Source: Flavipsychrobacter stenotrophus (GTDB taxonomy: Bacteria; Bacteroidota; Bacteroidia; Chitinophagales; Chitinophagaceae). From it: a DNA stretch of 12,865 nt. The position numbers and the translations under genes are program-made. Shown one piece after another: positions 1 to 6,522 of this stretch (positions are counted from its first letter, which is position 1; every line of letters begins with the position of its first letter). A model generated the notes under the pieces. The model had not been told where the DNA came from. It did not search any database and was given only the letters and a program-made list of their open reading frames with translations. The stretch is from assembly GCA_947379685.1 (NCBI GenBank), contig CANCOG010000080.1:1-12865 (forward strand), given 5' to 3'.

Positions 1-1035
1 GAATATTGCAGTGCTCAACAAAGGGTCCATAGACAATAGATATTTTTTAAGGAACACTACCACAACGAACAATGCCAGCATATGGTACATGTATATGCCA
101 TATGAGATATCACCCAAATAATTCAACACCTTGCTATTGAGCTTAATGATGCTGTTTTCGGCGACCGACACCCCAATAATAAGATACAGAAATGTAAAAT
201 CGATCAGCATTTTAGATAGGAATGCAGTCTTGAAAATAAGGGTCCACAACGGGTAATTGATAATAGAAATAAATGCTAAGTGTGCCACCAATATGGCATA
301 AACAACAAGCTGTGCCCATCTATTATAAATTGCAAGCTCTGCTACTGGTTTTTGCCTGTTGAACAAAAAATAGGCCCCAAGCCCCCCTATTGCCATATGC
401 TCAAAACTATATACATTGACCAGGTAGACGAATATCTTGTTTCTGATATAGAAATGAGCAATCGCAATCAGCGTTACTTTAATGAAAAATACCGCCAGTA
501 GGAGAAAGAGAATATTGCGCTTGAACAATTTAAATAAAGGTGCCCATATAAGGTAGAAAACCTCTTCAACCCCTATTGTCCATAATGGCGACAAGAAATT
601 GAAGCCAAAAAGAAATGTTACAAATCCCGGCAGGAAAAAAACATAGTAGTACCATACCTGTCCCAACACGAAGGGTGGTTTGTATGCCGGGTAAAGGGTA
701 TGATATAGGATTGGCATAACCAAGGTACCGATAATGACCAGCAAGTAATACAATGGCCATACCCGTAATATCCGTCTAAGGTAAAAATATTTAATATTTA
801 CCGAGCCCGTTGAATTACTTTCTTTTAGTAAAAGATAAGTGATCAGGAACCCACTTAAAACAAATAAAAAATTCACCCCGTTCTCACCACCGTGAGGAAT
901 TCTCATCCATTTAAAATTTGGAAGGCGGTTTTTTGCACGTATGATTTCGGCATGGTTCAAAAGCACTAATAAAGCAGCAAAAAACCTGAGCGCATACAGC
1001 CCTTTGAAATAATCTATATTTTTATAATTGTACAT
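1..1035 (-). CDS. Acyltransferase-3 (OafA/YrhL-type) membrane acyltransferase, 3' end cut by window
   Basis: Integral inner-membrane O-acyltransferase; the family moves acetyl or other acyl groups onto sugars of envelope polysaccharides or other cell-surface molecules. From the chosen start, the family's R-x10-H signature is R17...H28 in the first membrane helix (LRFFAALLVLLNH). It is followed by GVNFLFVLSGFLI (53-65), YLRRILRVWPLYY (85-97) and WTIGVEEVFY (152-161), all matching conserved acyltransferase-3 motifs. The rest is repeated hydrophobic helices up to the window edge; about 345 codons are present and the C-terminus lies outside. An in-frame ATG at 1110 would add 25 residues. I prefer 1035 because it gives the usual short N-terminus and because a TAnnTTTG promoter-like element (1091-1098) lies between the two ATGs. 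The acyl acceptor cannot be read from the sequence, and there is no polysaccharide cluster beside it in this window. Confidence 0.9.
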   Translation of the reverse strand, partial: MYNYKNIDYFKGLYALRFFAALLVLLNHAEIIRAKNRLPNFKWMRIPHGGENGVNFLFVLSGFLITYLLLKESNSTGSVNIKYFYLRRILRVWPLYYLLVIIGTLVMPILYHTLYPAYKPPFVLGQVWYYYVFFLPGFVTFLFGFNFLSPLWTIGVEEVFYLIWAPLFKLFKRNILFLLLAVFFIKVTLIAIAHFYIRNKIFVYLVNVYSFEHMAIGGLGAYFLFNRQKPVAELAIYNRWAQLVVYAILVAHLAFISIINYPLWTLIFKTAFLSKMLIDFTFLYLIIGVSVAENSIIKLNSKVLNYLGDISYGIYMYHMLALFVVVVFLKKYLLSMDPLLSTAIF

Positions 1036-1090
1036 CAAATAATTTATTTTTTTCTTAAAAAAGAGTTCAAAATAGGGGCCGAATATTCGC

Positions 1091-1098
1091 CAAATATA
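1091..1098 (-). promoter_or_regulatory. Possible -7 promoter element for the acyltransferase
   Basis: On the minus strand this reads TATATTTG, an exact match to the Bacteroidota -7 consensus TAnnTTTG, 55 bases before the ATG at 1035. I see no TTTG at the usual -33 spacing. Such octamers are common by chance in AT-rich DNA, so this is only supporting evidence for the start choice. Confidence 0.3.
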
Positions 1099-1502
1099 AA
1101 ACTTTACCATCGGCGGTACTTCGGAATAGTTGGGCTTTAAAGACCAAGGTGTTTATTGCGTAGCAAATCTCCCTGACAATAAAATTCAACATGCCTTCCT
1201 GATCTGGCATGGACAATTATTTGAAGGCTGCCACATCGCAATTTTGGGTTATCCTCAAACGTTTTTCGGTTATAAATGGGCATGTTTGAAGCGTATATTT
1301 GGTGAATGTATTGGCAGCTTATATATATACATTTCATTTTCGCCAAGTACAAATAATGGCTGTATGCCAGTGGGGAACTCCTCTAAACGCATTTTATTGG
1401 AGTTTACTCAGCAGAAATGGTAGAAAACGGATCGAGTTGAATAGTTGAGTATGAAAAATGTGTGTGCAATTGTCAGAAAAATTGAGGTTGCTTACACTAT
1501 TT

Positions 1503-1541
1503 AAACCCAATTAAGAGAAGTGTGGCGTTAATAATGGGTTT
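1503..1541. repeat. Imperfect inverted repeat upstream of the 1602 gene
   Basis: The left arm (1503-1514, AAACCCA then ATTAA) pairs with the right arm (1528-1541, TTAAT then TGGGTTT) with two bulged bases. It lies about 60 bases before the ATG at 1602, just before the candidate promoter. It could be an operator-like site or chance; no T-run makes it a good terminator. Confidence 0.3.
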
Positions 1542-1576
1542 TGACATTTGTCAATTCACCAACCAATCTGGCGATT

Positions 1577-1584
1577 TATTTTTG
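1577..1584 (+). promoter_or_regulatory. Candidate -7 promoter element for the 1602 gene
   Basis: TATTTTTG matches the Bacteroidota -7 consensus TAnnTTTG and ends 17 bases before the ATG at 1602. A TTTG lies at 1547-1550, but the 26-base gap is longer than the usual spacing of about 19-21. The position supports 1602, and not the later ATG at 1671, as the original start. Confidence 0.35.
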
Positions 1585-1601
1585 CAGAAAACTAACTGAA
1601 A

Positions 1602-2012
1602 ATGAAACTTTTAAGATCAACAGTGCTCATTTCATTACTTGTAACTGCAAAATGTTGATATTCAAAAAATATGAATATGTTGCATTTTCAAATGCAGAAT
1701 CAAGTACTGATTCAGACAATTTTTCCAATTGTTAGGTACACCAGCTCCGCAATGCCTGCAGGTGTATACGCGGTAAAGCCGTTTAACTTTCCAGCTCCTT
1801 CCAAAAATAACGGACAAGGGATGCGCCAGGTTGGTAAAACTATGATTGTTGCAGGCGGCGCCATTTATCTTTTGGGCGCAATGACTGCAACAACCAATGG
1901 CAATGGTAATCTGGAAGCAGGTACCAAAATAGCAGTTACAGGTGCTGTAGTTTGCGCTACGGGAGTACCTCTATTCTTCATAGGGCGTCACAAAATGAAG
2001 CATGCGAAGTAA
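1602..2012 (+). pseudogene. Small exported/membrane protein interrupted by an in-frame TGA
   Basis: An ATG at 1602 opens a textbook signal peptide (MKLLRSTVLISLLVTAKC) that stops at a TGA (1656-1658). The same frame then continues without a stop to 2012, with internal ATGs at 1671 and 1677. The downstream part (113 residues from 1671) ends in two glycine-rich hydrophobic helices, GKTMIVAGGAIYLLGAMTA (about residues 54-72) and KIAVTGAVVCATGVPLFFIG (about 85-104), with a basic tail. I recall this layout from small Bacteroidota proteins that carry an N-terminal signal peptide, but I cannot name the family. The simplest reading is one gene of about 136 codons broken by a nonsense change. Alternatives are a sequencing error, or re-initiation at 1671/1677 giving a shorter protein without a signal peptide. 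A -7-like element at 1577-1584 supports the upstream start. Confidence 0.55.
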
Positions 2013-2163
2013 TTTGTGAATTGTTAGTTGCTGAACTTCATCTGTTTGCATAAAAATGTGATTTACTTTCTGGTAAATGGCAAATATTTTGATAGACTAT
2101 AAAGCAACTTAGACCTATAGTCAGGAGATAACTCACTTTAATACAGCGCAGCCGTAAAACGTA

Positions 2164-2640
2164 CTAACTAGCGCCTGCCGTCACATAGATCCGGTAATTC
2201 ACGCAATATATCGCCAACAAAATCATCTGTGGATCCATCGCGTCGCCACTGGTTTCGATGGTATAGCTGTAAGACATCTTCCTAAACTGAAAATTGGGAT
2301 GCAGCACCATTAATTCCTCGTCATGTTCGTTAAGCACAACATAGGCAGAGTTCAAAATTCCTCGGTGCTTTAGCTTATAAGTATGGCCATCATTTATACT
2401 AATGATCATTTCGCCCTTCCAGTTAAACTTCATCGTAGCTACCATGGTACCTGCATCAGTGGCCTGCAAGCTAGTATGCCAAAAATCTGCTCCCTGAATT
2501 TCGAGAATCCTCCCGTCTGCCAACTCGATTTTTGCTTTAATCTGCATCCAGGTGGTGTAATCCAGTCGTCCAAGTTCGGTTCCCTGATCATTCATGAGCA
2601 CAAAGTGTCTATGATTTCTGCCTTCCGCGGTATAATTCAT
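2164..2640 (-). CDS. Conserved-looking protein of unknown function, possibly LURP/tubby-like fold
   Basis: A 158-residue protein. The frame is open back to 2772, but I place the start at the ATG at 2640: the extension up to it (with Cys- and aromatic-rich content) looks non-coding, and a TAnnTTTG element lies at 2656-2663 between the two. From about residue 10 to 130 the sequence alternates short polar turns with beta-like strands (HFVLMNDQGTELGRL, KIELADGRILEIQG, MISINDGHTYKLKHRG), and it ends in a hydrophobic segment MILLAIYCVNYRIYV (about 139-153). Strand-rich repeats of the type 'x-L-x-D-x-x-G-x-x-x-G' followed by a hydrophobic C-terminal helix recall LURP-one/tubby C-terminal-like domains, but this is fold guesswork from pattern alone. 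No catalytic motif or signal peptide is visible. It is convergent with the 1602 gene and divergent from the decarboxylase. Confidence 0.65.
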   Translation of the reverse strand: MNYTAEGRNHRHFVLMNDQGTELGRLDYTTWMQIKAKIELADGRILEIQGADFWHTSLQATDAGTMVATMKFNWKGEMIISINDGHTYKLKHRGILNSAYVVLNEHDEELMVLHPNFQFRKMSYSYTIETSGDAMDPQMILLAIYCVNYRIYVTAGAS

Positions 2641-3172
2641 CGCTGTATTTTTTTCCAAAAATAGGGGAAATATGCTGTCGTTTTTTGATGGAACATACCA
2701 AAACAACTTTGAGGAAGTATACCGGGAAAAATTACACCAGCAGACACTATAGATTCTCTTGCAATCTATCAAGAATTTCTTATGAAGCTTCCAAGAACGA
2801 GTATTTTTCCTAAGCTAATGAACATGACAGAAGTGTATAAAAGGATAGCTTAGATGCAACTTGCCTTACAACTTCATCTAATTGCATTGCTTCGATGCAT
2901 CATTCATTAATAAAACTCTTTTTCTCTTGTTTGCTGCTAATTGCATCTTCACCTAACCTTTTAGATATGCCTAATATGTTTGCCAAAAGTCTTCTTACCA
3001 GATGGGACTGATCAAACGTAATCTCATGTAAGGCTGGTTTCGGCCCTTTCAAAACGTGCGTTATCTGCACGCGTGCCACAAAAACTGTACTGGTAATAAA
3101 ATCACAAATTGTATCTGTTATGTTGTTTGCGAAATCTTCAACTTTGCGTCCACATCATTTTAATACCACAAC
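2641..3172. other. Intergenic stretch with two doubtful short ORFs
   Basis: This region lies between divergent genes, so it should hold both promoters. On the minus strand, 2900-3154 is open for 84 codons with no ATG; it could start only at GTG (3079 or 3070). The product would be protein-like and basic at the end (for example HVLKGPKPALHEITFD). On the plus strand, an ATG at 2895 gives 38 codons to 3011, starting with a signal-peptide-like run (MHHSLIKLFFSCLLLIASS). The two overlap, so at most one is likely real. Neither matches a family I know. Everything else in the stretch looks non-coding. Confidence 0.4.
2656..2663 (-). promoter_or_regulatory. Possible -7 promoter element for the 2640 gene
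   Basis: On the minus strand this reads TATTTTTG, matching TAnnTTTG, 15 bases before the ATG at 2640. There is no TTTG at the expected -33 spacing. It lies inside the longer open frame that starts at 2772, which favours the shorter protein. Confidence 0.35.
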
Positions 3173-4639
3173 ATGAATAATCAGCACAAAGAAGAGACGG
3201 GCCTTGACCCTACCAACTGGGAGGAAGTTAGGCAATTAGGGTATCGGATGATAGATGATATGGTCGCCTACCTGAAAACTGCTGGTGACAGGCCTGTATG
3301 GTCACCAATTCCGGATGATGTGAAGGATACTTACAGTGAACCATTGCCACAGCTACCGGGGAATATTGGTGCGATTTACGAAGAGTTTAAACAGAACATT
3401 TTTCCTTTTAGTACCGGCAATACCCATCCCCGGTTTTTTGCCTGGGTGCAGGGGGGTGGCACGTCATTTGGGGCATTGGCTGACTTTATGGCGAGTGTGA
3501 TGAATTCGAATGTAGCGATAGGTGATCACAGCGCCTTATATATTGAAAATCAGGTATTGGGGTGGTGTAAGCAAATGTTCAACTATCCGGAAACAGCCAG
3601 TGGCATTCTGGTGAGTGGTGCATCAATAGCCAATATCACAGCGCTGATTGTGGCTAGGAATGCTGCTTCTGAGCGAATAAAACTAGAAGGGCTGGCAGGT
3701 GTAGACAGCAAGCTGGTGGCCTATTGCAGTGCCGAAACCCATAATTGTATTGCGAAGGCAATAGAGGTAATTGGAATTGGGAGTGAGCAGCTGCGAAAAA
3801 TACCAGTGGACGGGAAGTACCGTATAGACATAGACGCACTCCAACTGCAAATTGAACAAGATACCCAGGATGGGTTTCAGCCTTTTTGTATTGTTGGGAA
3901 TGCAGGGACCGTGAACACTGGTGCAATTGATGACCTGAACGCACTGTTGCACATTGCCCGTGAAAAACATGTATGGTTCCATGTTGATGGTGCGTTCGGG
4001 TCGCTGGCTAAATTAGTTCCTGCCTATGCTGATCAGCTACAGGCCATTGAGGAGGCTGACAGCATTGCATTCGACCTGCATAAGTGGCTCTACATGCCCT
4101 ATGAAGTTGGCTGTGTATTGTTCCGTAATGCTGCACAACATAGGGCTGCCTTTGCTGCGCCAGCTAATTATTTGCTGGCGCACGAGCGCGGAATAGCCGG
4201 CGGGCCGGAGTCGTTTTCGAATTATGGCATGGAACTTTCAAGAGGTTTTAAGGCGCTGAAAGTGTGGATGTCGTTTAAAGAAAATGGATTGCAGAAATAC
4301 AGCACGATGATAGCCCAGAACATAGCACAGGCGCAATATCTGGGCAGCCTGATCGAAGAAAATTGTCAGCTGGAATTGCTTGCACCAGTTACACTTAACA
4401 TTGTTTGCTATCGTTACTGCCGACAGGGCATGAGTGAGCAGGAACTAGATATGCTAAACAAAGAGTTACTGATGCGCATGCAGGAACGTGGTATTGCGGC
4501 CCCATCATTTACACTGTTACATGGCAGGTACACAATTAGGGTGGCGATCACGAACCACAGAACCAGATTAAGTGATATGGACATAATGGTGGCAAGCAGC
4601 GTGGAAATAGGGGATGAGATATTTAATGAACGAGGGTGA
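3173..4639 (+). CDS. PLP-dependent group II amino-acid decarboxylase (aromatic-amino-acid decarboxylase type)
   Basis: A 488-residue cytosolic fold-type I PLP enzyme, full length for the aromatic-L-amino-acid decarboxylase family (about 470-500). The family removes CO2 from an amino acid such as Tyr, Trp, Phe or DOPA to give an amine. Visible landmarks are HPRFFAW (85-91), the cofactor-phosphate loop SGASIAN (148-154), His190 in AETH (the ring-stacking His), NAGTVNTGAID (243-253), HVDGAFGS (270-277) with Asp272 for the pyridine nitrogen, and DLHKW (301-305) with Lys304 as the Schiff-base lysine. The C-terminal domain is complete, with RVAITNHRT (456-464). Odd point: aligning SFSNYGMELSRGF (347-359) with the human DDC loop places Phe348 at the catalytic Tyr332 position. 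The substrate is therefore uncertain. No amino-acid/amine antiporter or other partner gene lies next to it. The start is the first ATG and no other start competes. Confidence 0.93.
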   Translation: MNNQHKEETGLDPTNWEEVRQLGYRMIDDMVAYLKTAGDRPVWSPIPDDVKDTYSEPLPQLPGNIGAIYEEFKQNIFPFSTGNTHPRFFAWVQGGGTSFGALADFMASVMNSNVAIGDHSALYIENQVLGWCKQMFNYPETASGILVSGASIANITALIVARNAASERIKLEGLAGVDSKLVAYCSAETHNCIAKAIEVIGIGSEQLRKIPVDGKYRIDIDALQLQIEQDTQDGFQPFCIVGNAGTVNTGAIDDLNALLHIAREKHVWFHVDGAFGSLAKLVPAYADQLQAIEEADSIAFDLHKWLYMPYEVGCVLFRNAAQHRAAFAAPANYLLAHERGIAGGPESFSNYGMELSRGFKALKVWMSFKENGLQKYSTMIAQNIAQAQYLGSLIEENCQLELLAPVTLNIVCYRYCRQGMSEQELDMLNKELLMRMQERGIAAPSFTLLHGRYTIRVAITNHRTRLSDMDIMVASSVEIGDEIFNERG

Positions 4640-4659
4640 GTTTCAATTTGTAGCATGTC

Positions 4660-4710
4660 CCGTACCTAGTCCTCACTCCGACCCTCTCCACAAGTGAGAG
4701 AAGGAGATTG
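4660..4710. repeat. Short palindromic intergenic element after the decarboxylase
   Basis: The stretch begins CCTCACTCCGACCCTCTCC and runs on to GTGAGAGAAGGAGA, with CTCTC (4684-4688) able to pair with GAGAG (4696-4700). It resembles the pyrimidine-rich CCCTCTCC...GGAGAGGG type intergenic palindromes found dispersed in many bacterial genomes, here imperfect. It lies about 20-70 bases after the decarboxylase stop and could help end that transcript, but it has no T-run. Only one copy is present in this window. Confidence 0.3.
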
Positions 4711-4795
4711 ATGTCTTCGCTATCGCTCAGGTATAATTGTGATTAATTTTATGCGCCAAAATGCGGCCTGTGAATGCAGCCACAGCCAGTAATGA

Positions 4796-5389
4796 TCATA
4801 TCCGCTTCAGCCAGCCGGTTATGCTCATGCGGGGGCGATTTGCTATGGCTACTTCATGTTCCAGCATGTCACTCTGGAAGAAAATAGCTTTTTGGTTGGT
4901 GGGCATTATTTCCTGTGTAGTTTCGTTTTGGTGAATGATGAGCTGGCCGCCATCTGTGTCGAGCCAATTTTCATTCAGATAACTGATCATAGAAAACTTA
5001 CGGTTGTTGTCGTTACGCAATTGGTCTTTATGCCGGTTATAAAAAGTACCTTTTTCGTAAATGGCATAATGGAATTCGCAGGCGTTTAGCCCAGTAAAAC
5101 AGGTTTTATTGAGATGCAGCATAAACTGCCTGATCATATCGAGAAACTCCATTTCCGCTTCATTCTTTGTGTTGGTATCCAGCCAACTGGTTTTATCCCC
5201 CCGAATCTTCTGGTTTTTGTCCTTTACAGGAGCATTACCTATTCCGGCGGCTATCAGGCGGCTATCTCTCTTTAATCGCTGTAAATTCTGCTGCAATGCC
5301 GCTGATAGCGGAAGGCCAAGAAACTGTTCAGAAATACCAACATTACCCGTTACAAACCCTGCAATCAACTCCTCAAACTTAGCTTCCAT
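4796..5389 (-). CDS. Fe(II)/2-oxoglutarate-dependent dioxygenase, SM-20 / prolyl 4-hydroxylase-like
   Basis: A 197-residue cytosolic oxygenase of the 2OG-FeII_Oxy_3 type. These enzymes couple 2-oxoglutarate decarboxylation to hydroxylation of a substrate; in this subgroup the substrate is often a protein prolyl residue. The iron triad is clear: His120 and Asp122 in YNRHKDQ, and His178 in MLEHEV. Arg187 in NRPRMSITGW is placed to bind the 2-oxoglutarate carboxylate. RGDKTSWLD (63-71) matches the substrate-side motif common in SM-20-related proteins, and DTDGGQLIIH (144-153) is the central strand pair. The length is normal for a single-domain bacterial member and there is no signal peptide. The gene stands alone, divergent from the 58-residue/GyrI-like pair 190 bases away. 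The target cannot be read from the sequence; known bacterial relatives act on elongation factor Tu, but that is not shown here. Confidence 0.9.
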   Translation of the reverse strand: MEAKFEELIAGFVTGNVGISEQFLGLPLSAALQQNLQRLKRDSRLIAAGIGNAPVKDKNQKIRGDKTSWLDTNTKNEAEMEFLDMIRQFMLHLNKTCFTGLNACEFHYAIYEKGTFYNRHKDQLRNDNNRKFSMISYLNENWLDTDGGQLIIHQNETTQEIMPTNQKAIFFQSDMLEHEVAIANRPRMSITGWLKRI

Positions 5390-5579
5390 TCTCTCTGAAG
5401 GTAATCTTTAATTTGCTGGCAGTGGCATAAAAGAGTTTGGGGGCAATGTCAAAACTAATTATCCTGATAAATATCAGCTAAAAACCTATTGTTGGTAATT
5501 GCGCTAAAATGCTTCAGTCAGTACATTTGCTGGGCAGTTTCTACCGTTCATTCTGGCAAAGCAACCAATTTCTAATTTT

Positions 5580-5756
5580 ATGACGATCAACAGAGAATGG
5601 CATCTGCATAATATAATGCCTAAGAAGCCGACAATGGAGCAGAGGATTGAGTGGCATATAGCGCATAGCAAGAATTGTTCGTGCAGGGAAATACCGCCAA
5701 AGCTGGCAGAAGAAATGAGAAAGCGAAATATCATTATTCCGACTAAGTCAAATTAA
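5580..5756 (+). CDS. 58-residue protein with H-x2-H-x3-C-x-C pattern
   Basis: A short gene that length cut-offs easily miss. The ATG at 5580 gives 58 codons ending at TAA 5756, and the next gene starts after a single base, so the two are almost surely co-transcribed and probably translationally coupled. The core is RIEWHIAHSKNCSCREIPPK (22-41), in which His26, His29, Cys33 and Cys35 sit in a compact pattern that could bind one metal ion, probably zinc. I recall similar small proteins with this 'EWH-x2-H-x3-C-x-C-x-x-IP' core from other Bacteroidota, but I know no function. The rest is basic and charged, with no signal peptide or membrane helix. The tight pairing with a GyrI-like protein suggests a joint role in small-molecule response, which is inference only. 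Confidence 0.75.
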   Translation: MTINREWHLHNIMPKKPTMEQRIEWHIAHSKNCSCREIPPKLAEEMRKRNIIIPTKSN

Positions 5757-5757
5757 T

Positions 5758-6372
5758 ATGAAAAAGATTGACCTTAAAAAGAGTTACGAAAAACTGTACA
5801 AAGCGAAAGCTGGAAAGCCAGAGATTGTGACCGTACCCAGGTTGCAATACCTGATGTGTGACGGACATGGCGACCCGAATAATTCGAAGTTGTTTCAGGA
5901 TGCGGTTGAGGCTTTATACAGCCTGTCCTACACGTTAAAGTTCATGGTTAAGAATGGGGCAATGCAGATTGACTATGGTGTTATGCCCCTGGAAGGTTTG
6001 TGGTGGACGGACGACATGAACAATTTCTCGATGGAGGACAAGGCTGCCTGGAAGTGGACGCTGATGATACTTCAGCCGGATTTTGTAACTGCGGAAATGG
6101 TGGAGCAAGCAAGAGACCAGGTTGCAAAAAAGAAGAACCCGATGCTGCCAGGCAATGTAAGGATGGAAACAATGGAGGAAGGAATGTGTGCCCAATTGTT
6201 ACATACAGGCCCTTACAGTACAGAGCCACCTAACATAATTAAACTGCATGAATTTATTAAAGAGAACGGTTATCAGCTATATGGTAAGCACAGGGAGATC
6301 TACCTGAATGATATGCGCCGGACCGCACCGGAAAAATTGAAAACCATCATCAGGCAGCCGATGAGAAAATGA
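5758..6372 (+). CDS. GyrI-like small-molecule-binding domain protein
   Basis: A 204-residue stand-alone GyrI-like (AraC effector-binding/SOUL-type fold) protein. The family binds hydrophobic or cationic small molecules, and some members hydrolyse or sequester them; it occurs alone or fused to MerR/AraC regulators. Here there is no DNA-binding domain, only the ligand domain with an N-terminal lead (about 1-20). Family landmarks are VPRLQYLMCDGHGDPN (26-41), MPLEGLWW (76-83) with Glu80, the mid-section MILQPDFVT, the LLHTGPYSTEPPNI strand-turn (147-160), and the end signature GKHREIYLNDMRRTAPEKLK (176-195) with Glu180. It starts one base after the 58-residue gene, and an ATG directly follows. 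The 136-residue gene lies 150 bases downstream on the same strand. Ligand unknown; a xenobiotic-response or stress role is likely for the family. Confidence 0.88.
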   Translation: MKKIDLKKSYEKLYKAKAGKPEIVTVPRLQYLMCDGHGDPNNSKLFQDAVEALYSLSYTLKFMVKNGAMQIDYGVMPLEGLWWTDDMNNFSMEDKAAWKWTLMILQPDFVTAEMVEQARDQVAKKKNPMLPGNVRMETMEEGMCAQLLHTGPYSTEPPNIIKLHEFIKENGYQLYGKHREIYLNDMRRTAPEKLKTIIRQPMRK

Positions 6373-6461
6373 TTTCAATGGTATTTTTGGGGTTTTGGGT
6401 TTAGATTTGTTTCGCGAGATTTTCATAAATTAGCAAACGAAAGAGCGGATTCATTTGTGCT

Positions 6462-6469
6462 TACCTTTG
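6462..6469 (+). promoter_or_regulatory. Possible -7 promoter element for the 6523 gene
   Basis: TACCTTTG matches TAnnTTTG and lies 53 bases before the ATG at 6523. It sits just inside the longer open frame that begins with GTG at 6457, which argues against that start. There is no TTTG at the usual -33 spacing. If real, the 136-residue gene has its own promoter beside any read-through from the GyrI-like unit. Confidence 0.3.
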
Positions 6470-6522
6470 AATTTGAGCCAGTTCTAACAATTTCATATAC
6501 TCAACAACCTAAAATAGATTTT

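Larger units (their letters stand above)
1036..1601. other. Intergenic stretch without a convincing gene
   Basis: This region lies between the divergent acyltransferase and the 1602 gene. Open frames exist on both strands (plus 1130-1423 from TTG, minus 1137-1352 from TTG), but they overlap each other, lack ATG starts at those positions and resemble no family I know. A bulged inverted repeat lies at 1503-1541: AAACCCA pairs with TGGGTTT and ATTAA with TTAAT, with two unpaired bases and a loop of about 13 bases. I see no other clear structure. Confidence 0.5.

Noticed and set aside
1130..1423. 97-codon plus-strand open frame with an overlapping 71-codon minus-strand frame (1137-1352)
   Set aside because: Both start at TTG, overlap each other, show no signal peptide, domain or familiar motif, and sit in a promoter-bearing gap. 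I treat them as chance frames.
2095..2122. Inverted repeat GACTATA...TATAGTC between convergent genes
   Set aside because: Seven-base arms with a 14-base spacer can occur by chance, and nothing nearby suggests a regulator binding there.
2383..2664. 93-codon plus-strand ORF
   Set aside because: It is antisense to the minus-strand 2164-2640 gene and has no independent coding character.
2641..2772. N-terminal extension of the 2164-2640 protein to a start at 2772
   Set aside because: The added residues are Cys- and aromatic-rich without pattern, and a -7-like element lies within the extension just before the ATG at 2640.
4765..4787. Small hairpin (GG-c-CTGTG with CACAG-CC) just after the dioxygenase stop
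   Set aside because: The stem is short and bulged and there is no T-run directly after it on the minus strand, so I do not call a terminator.
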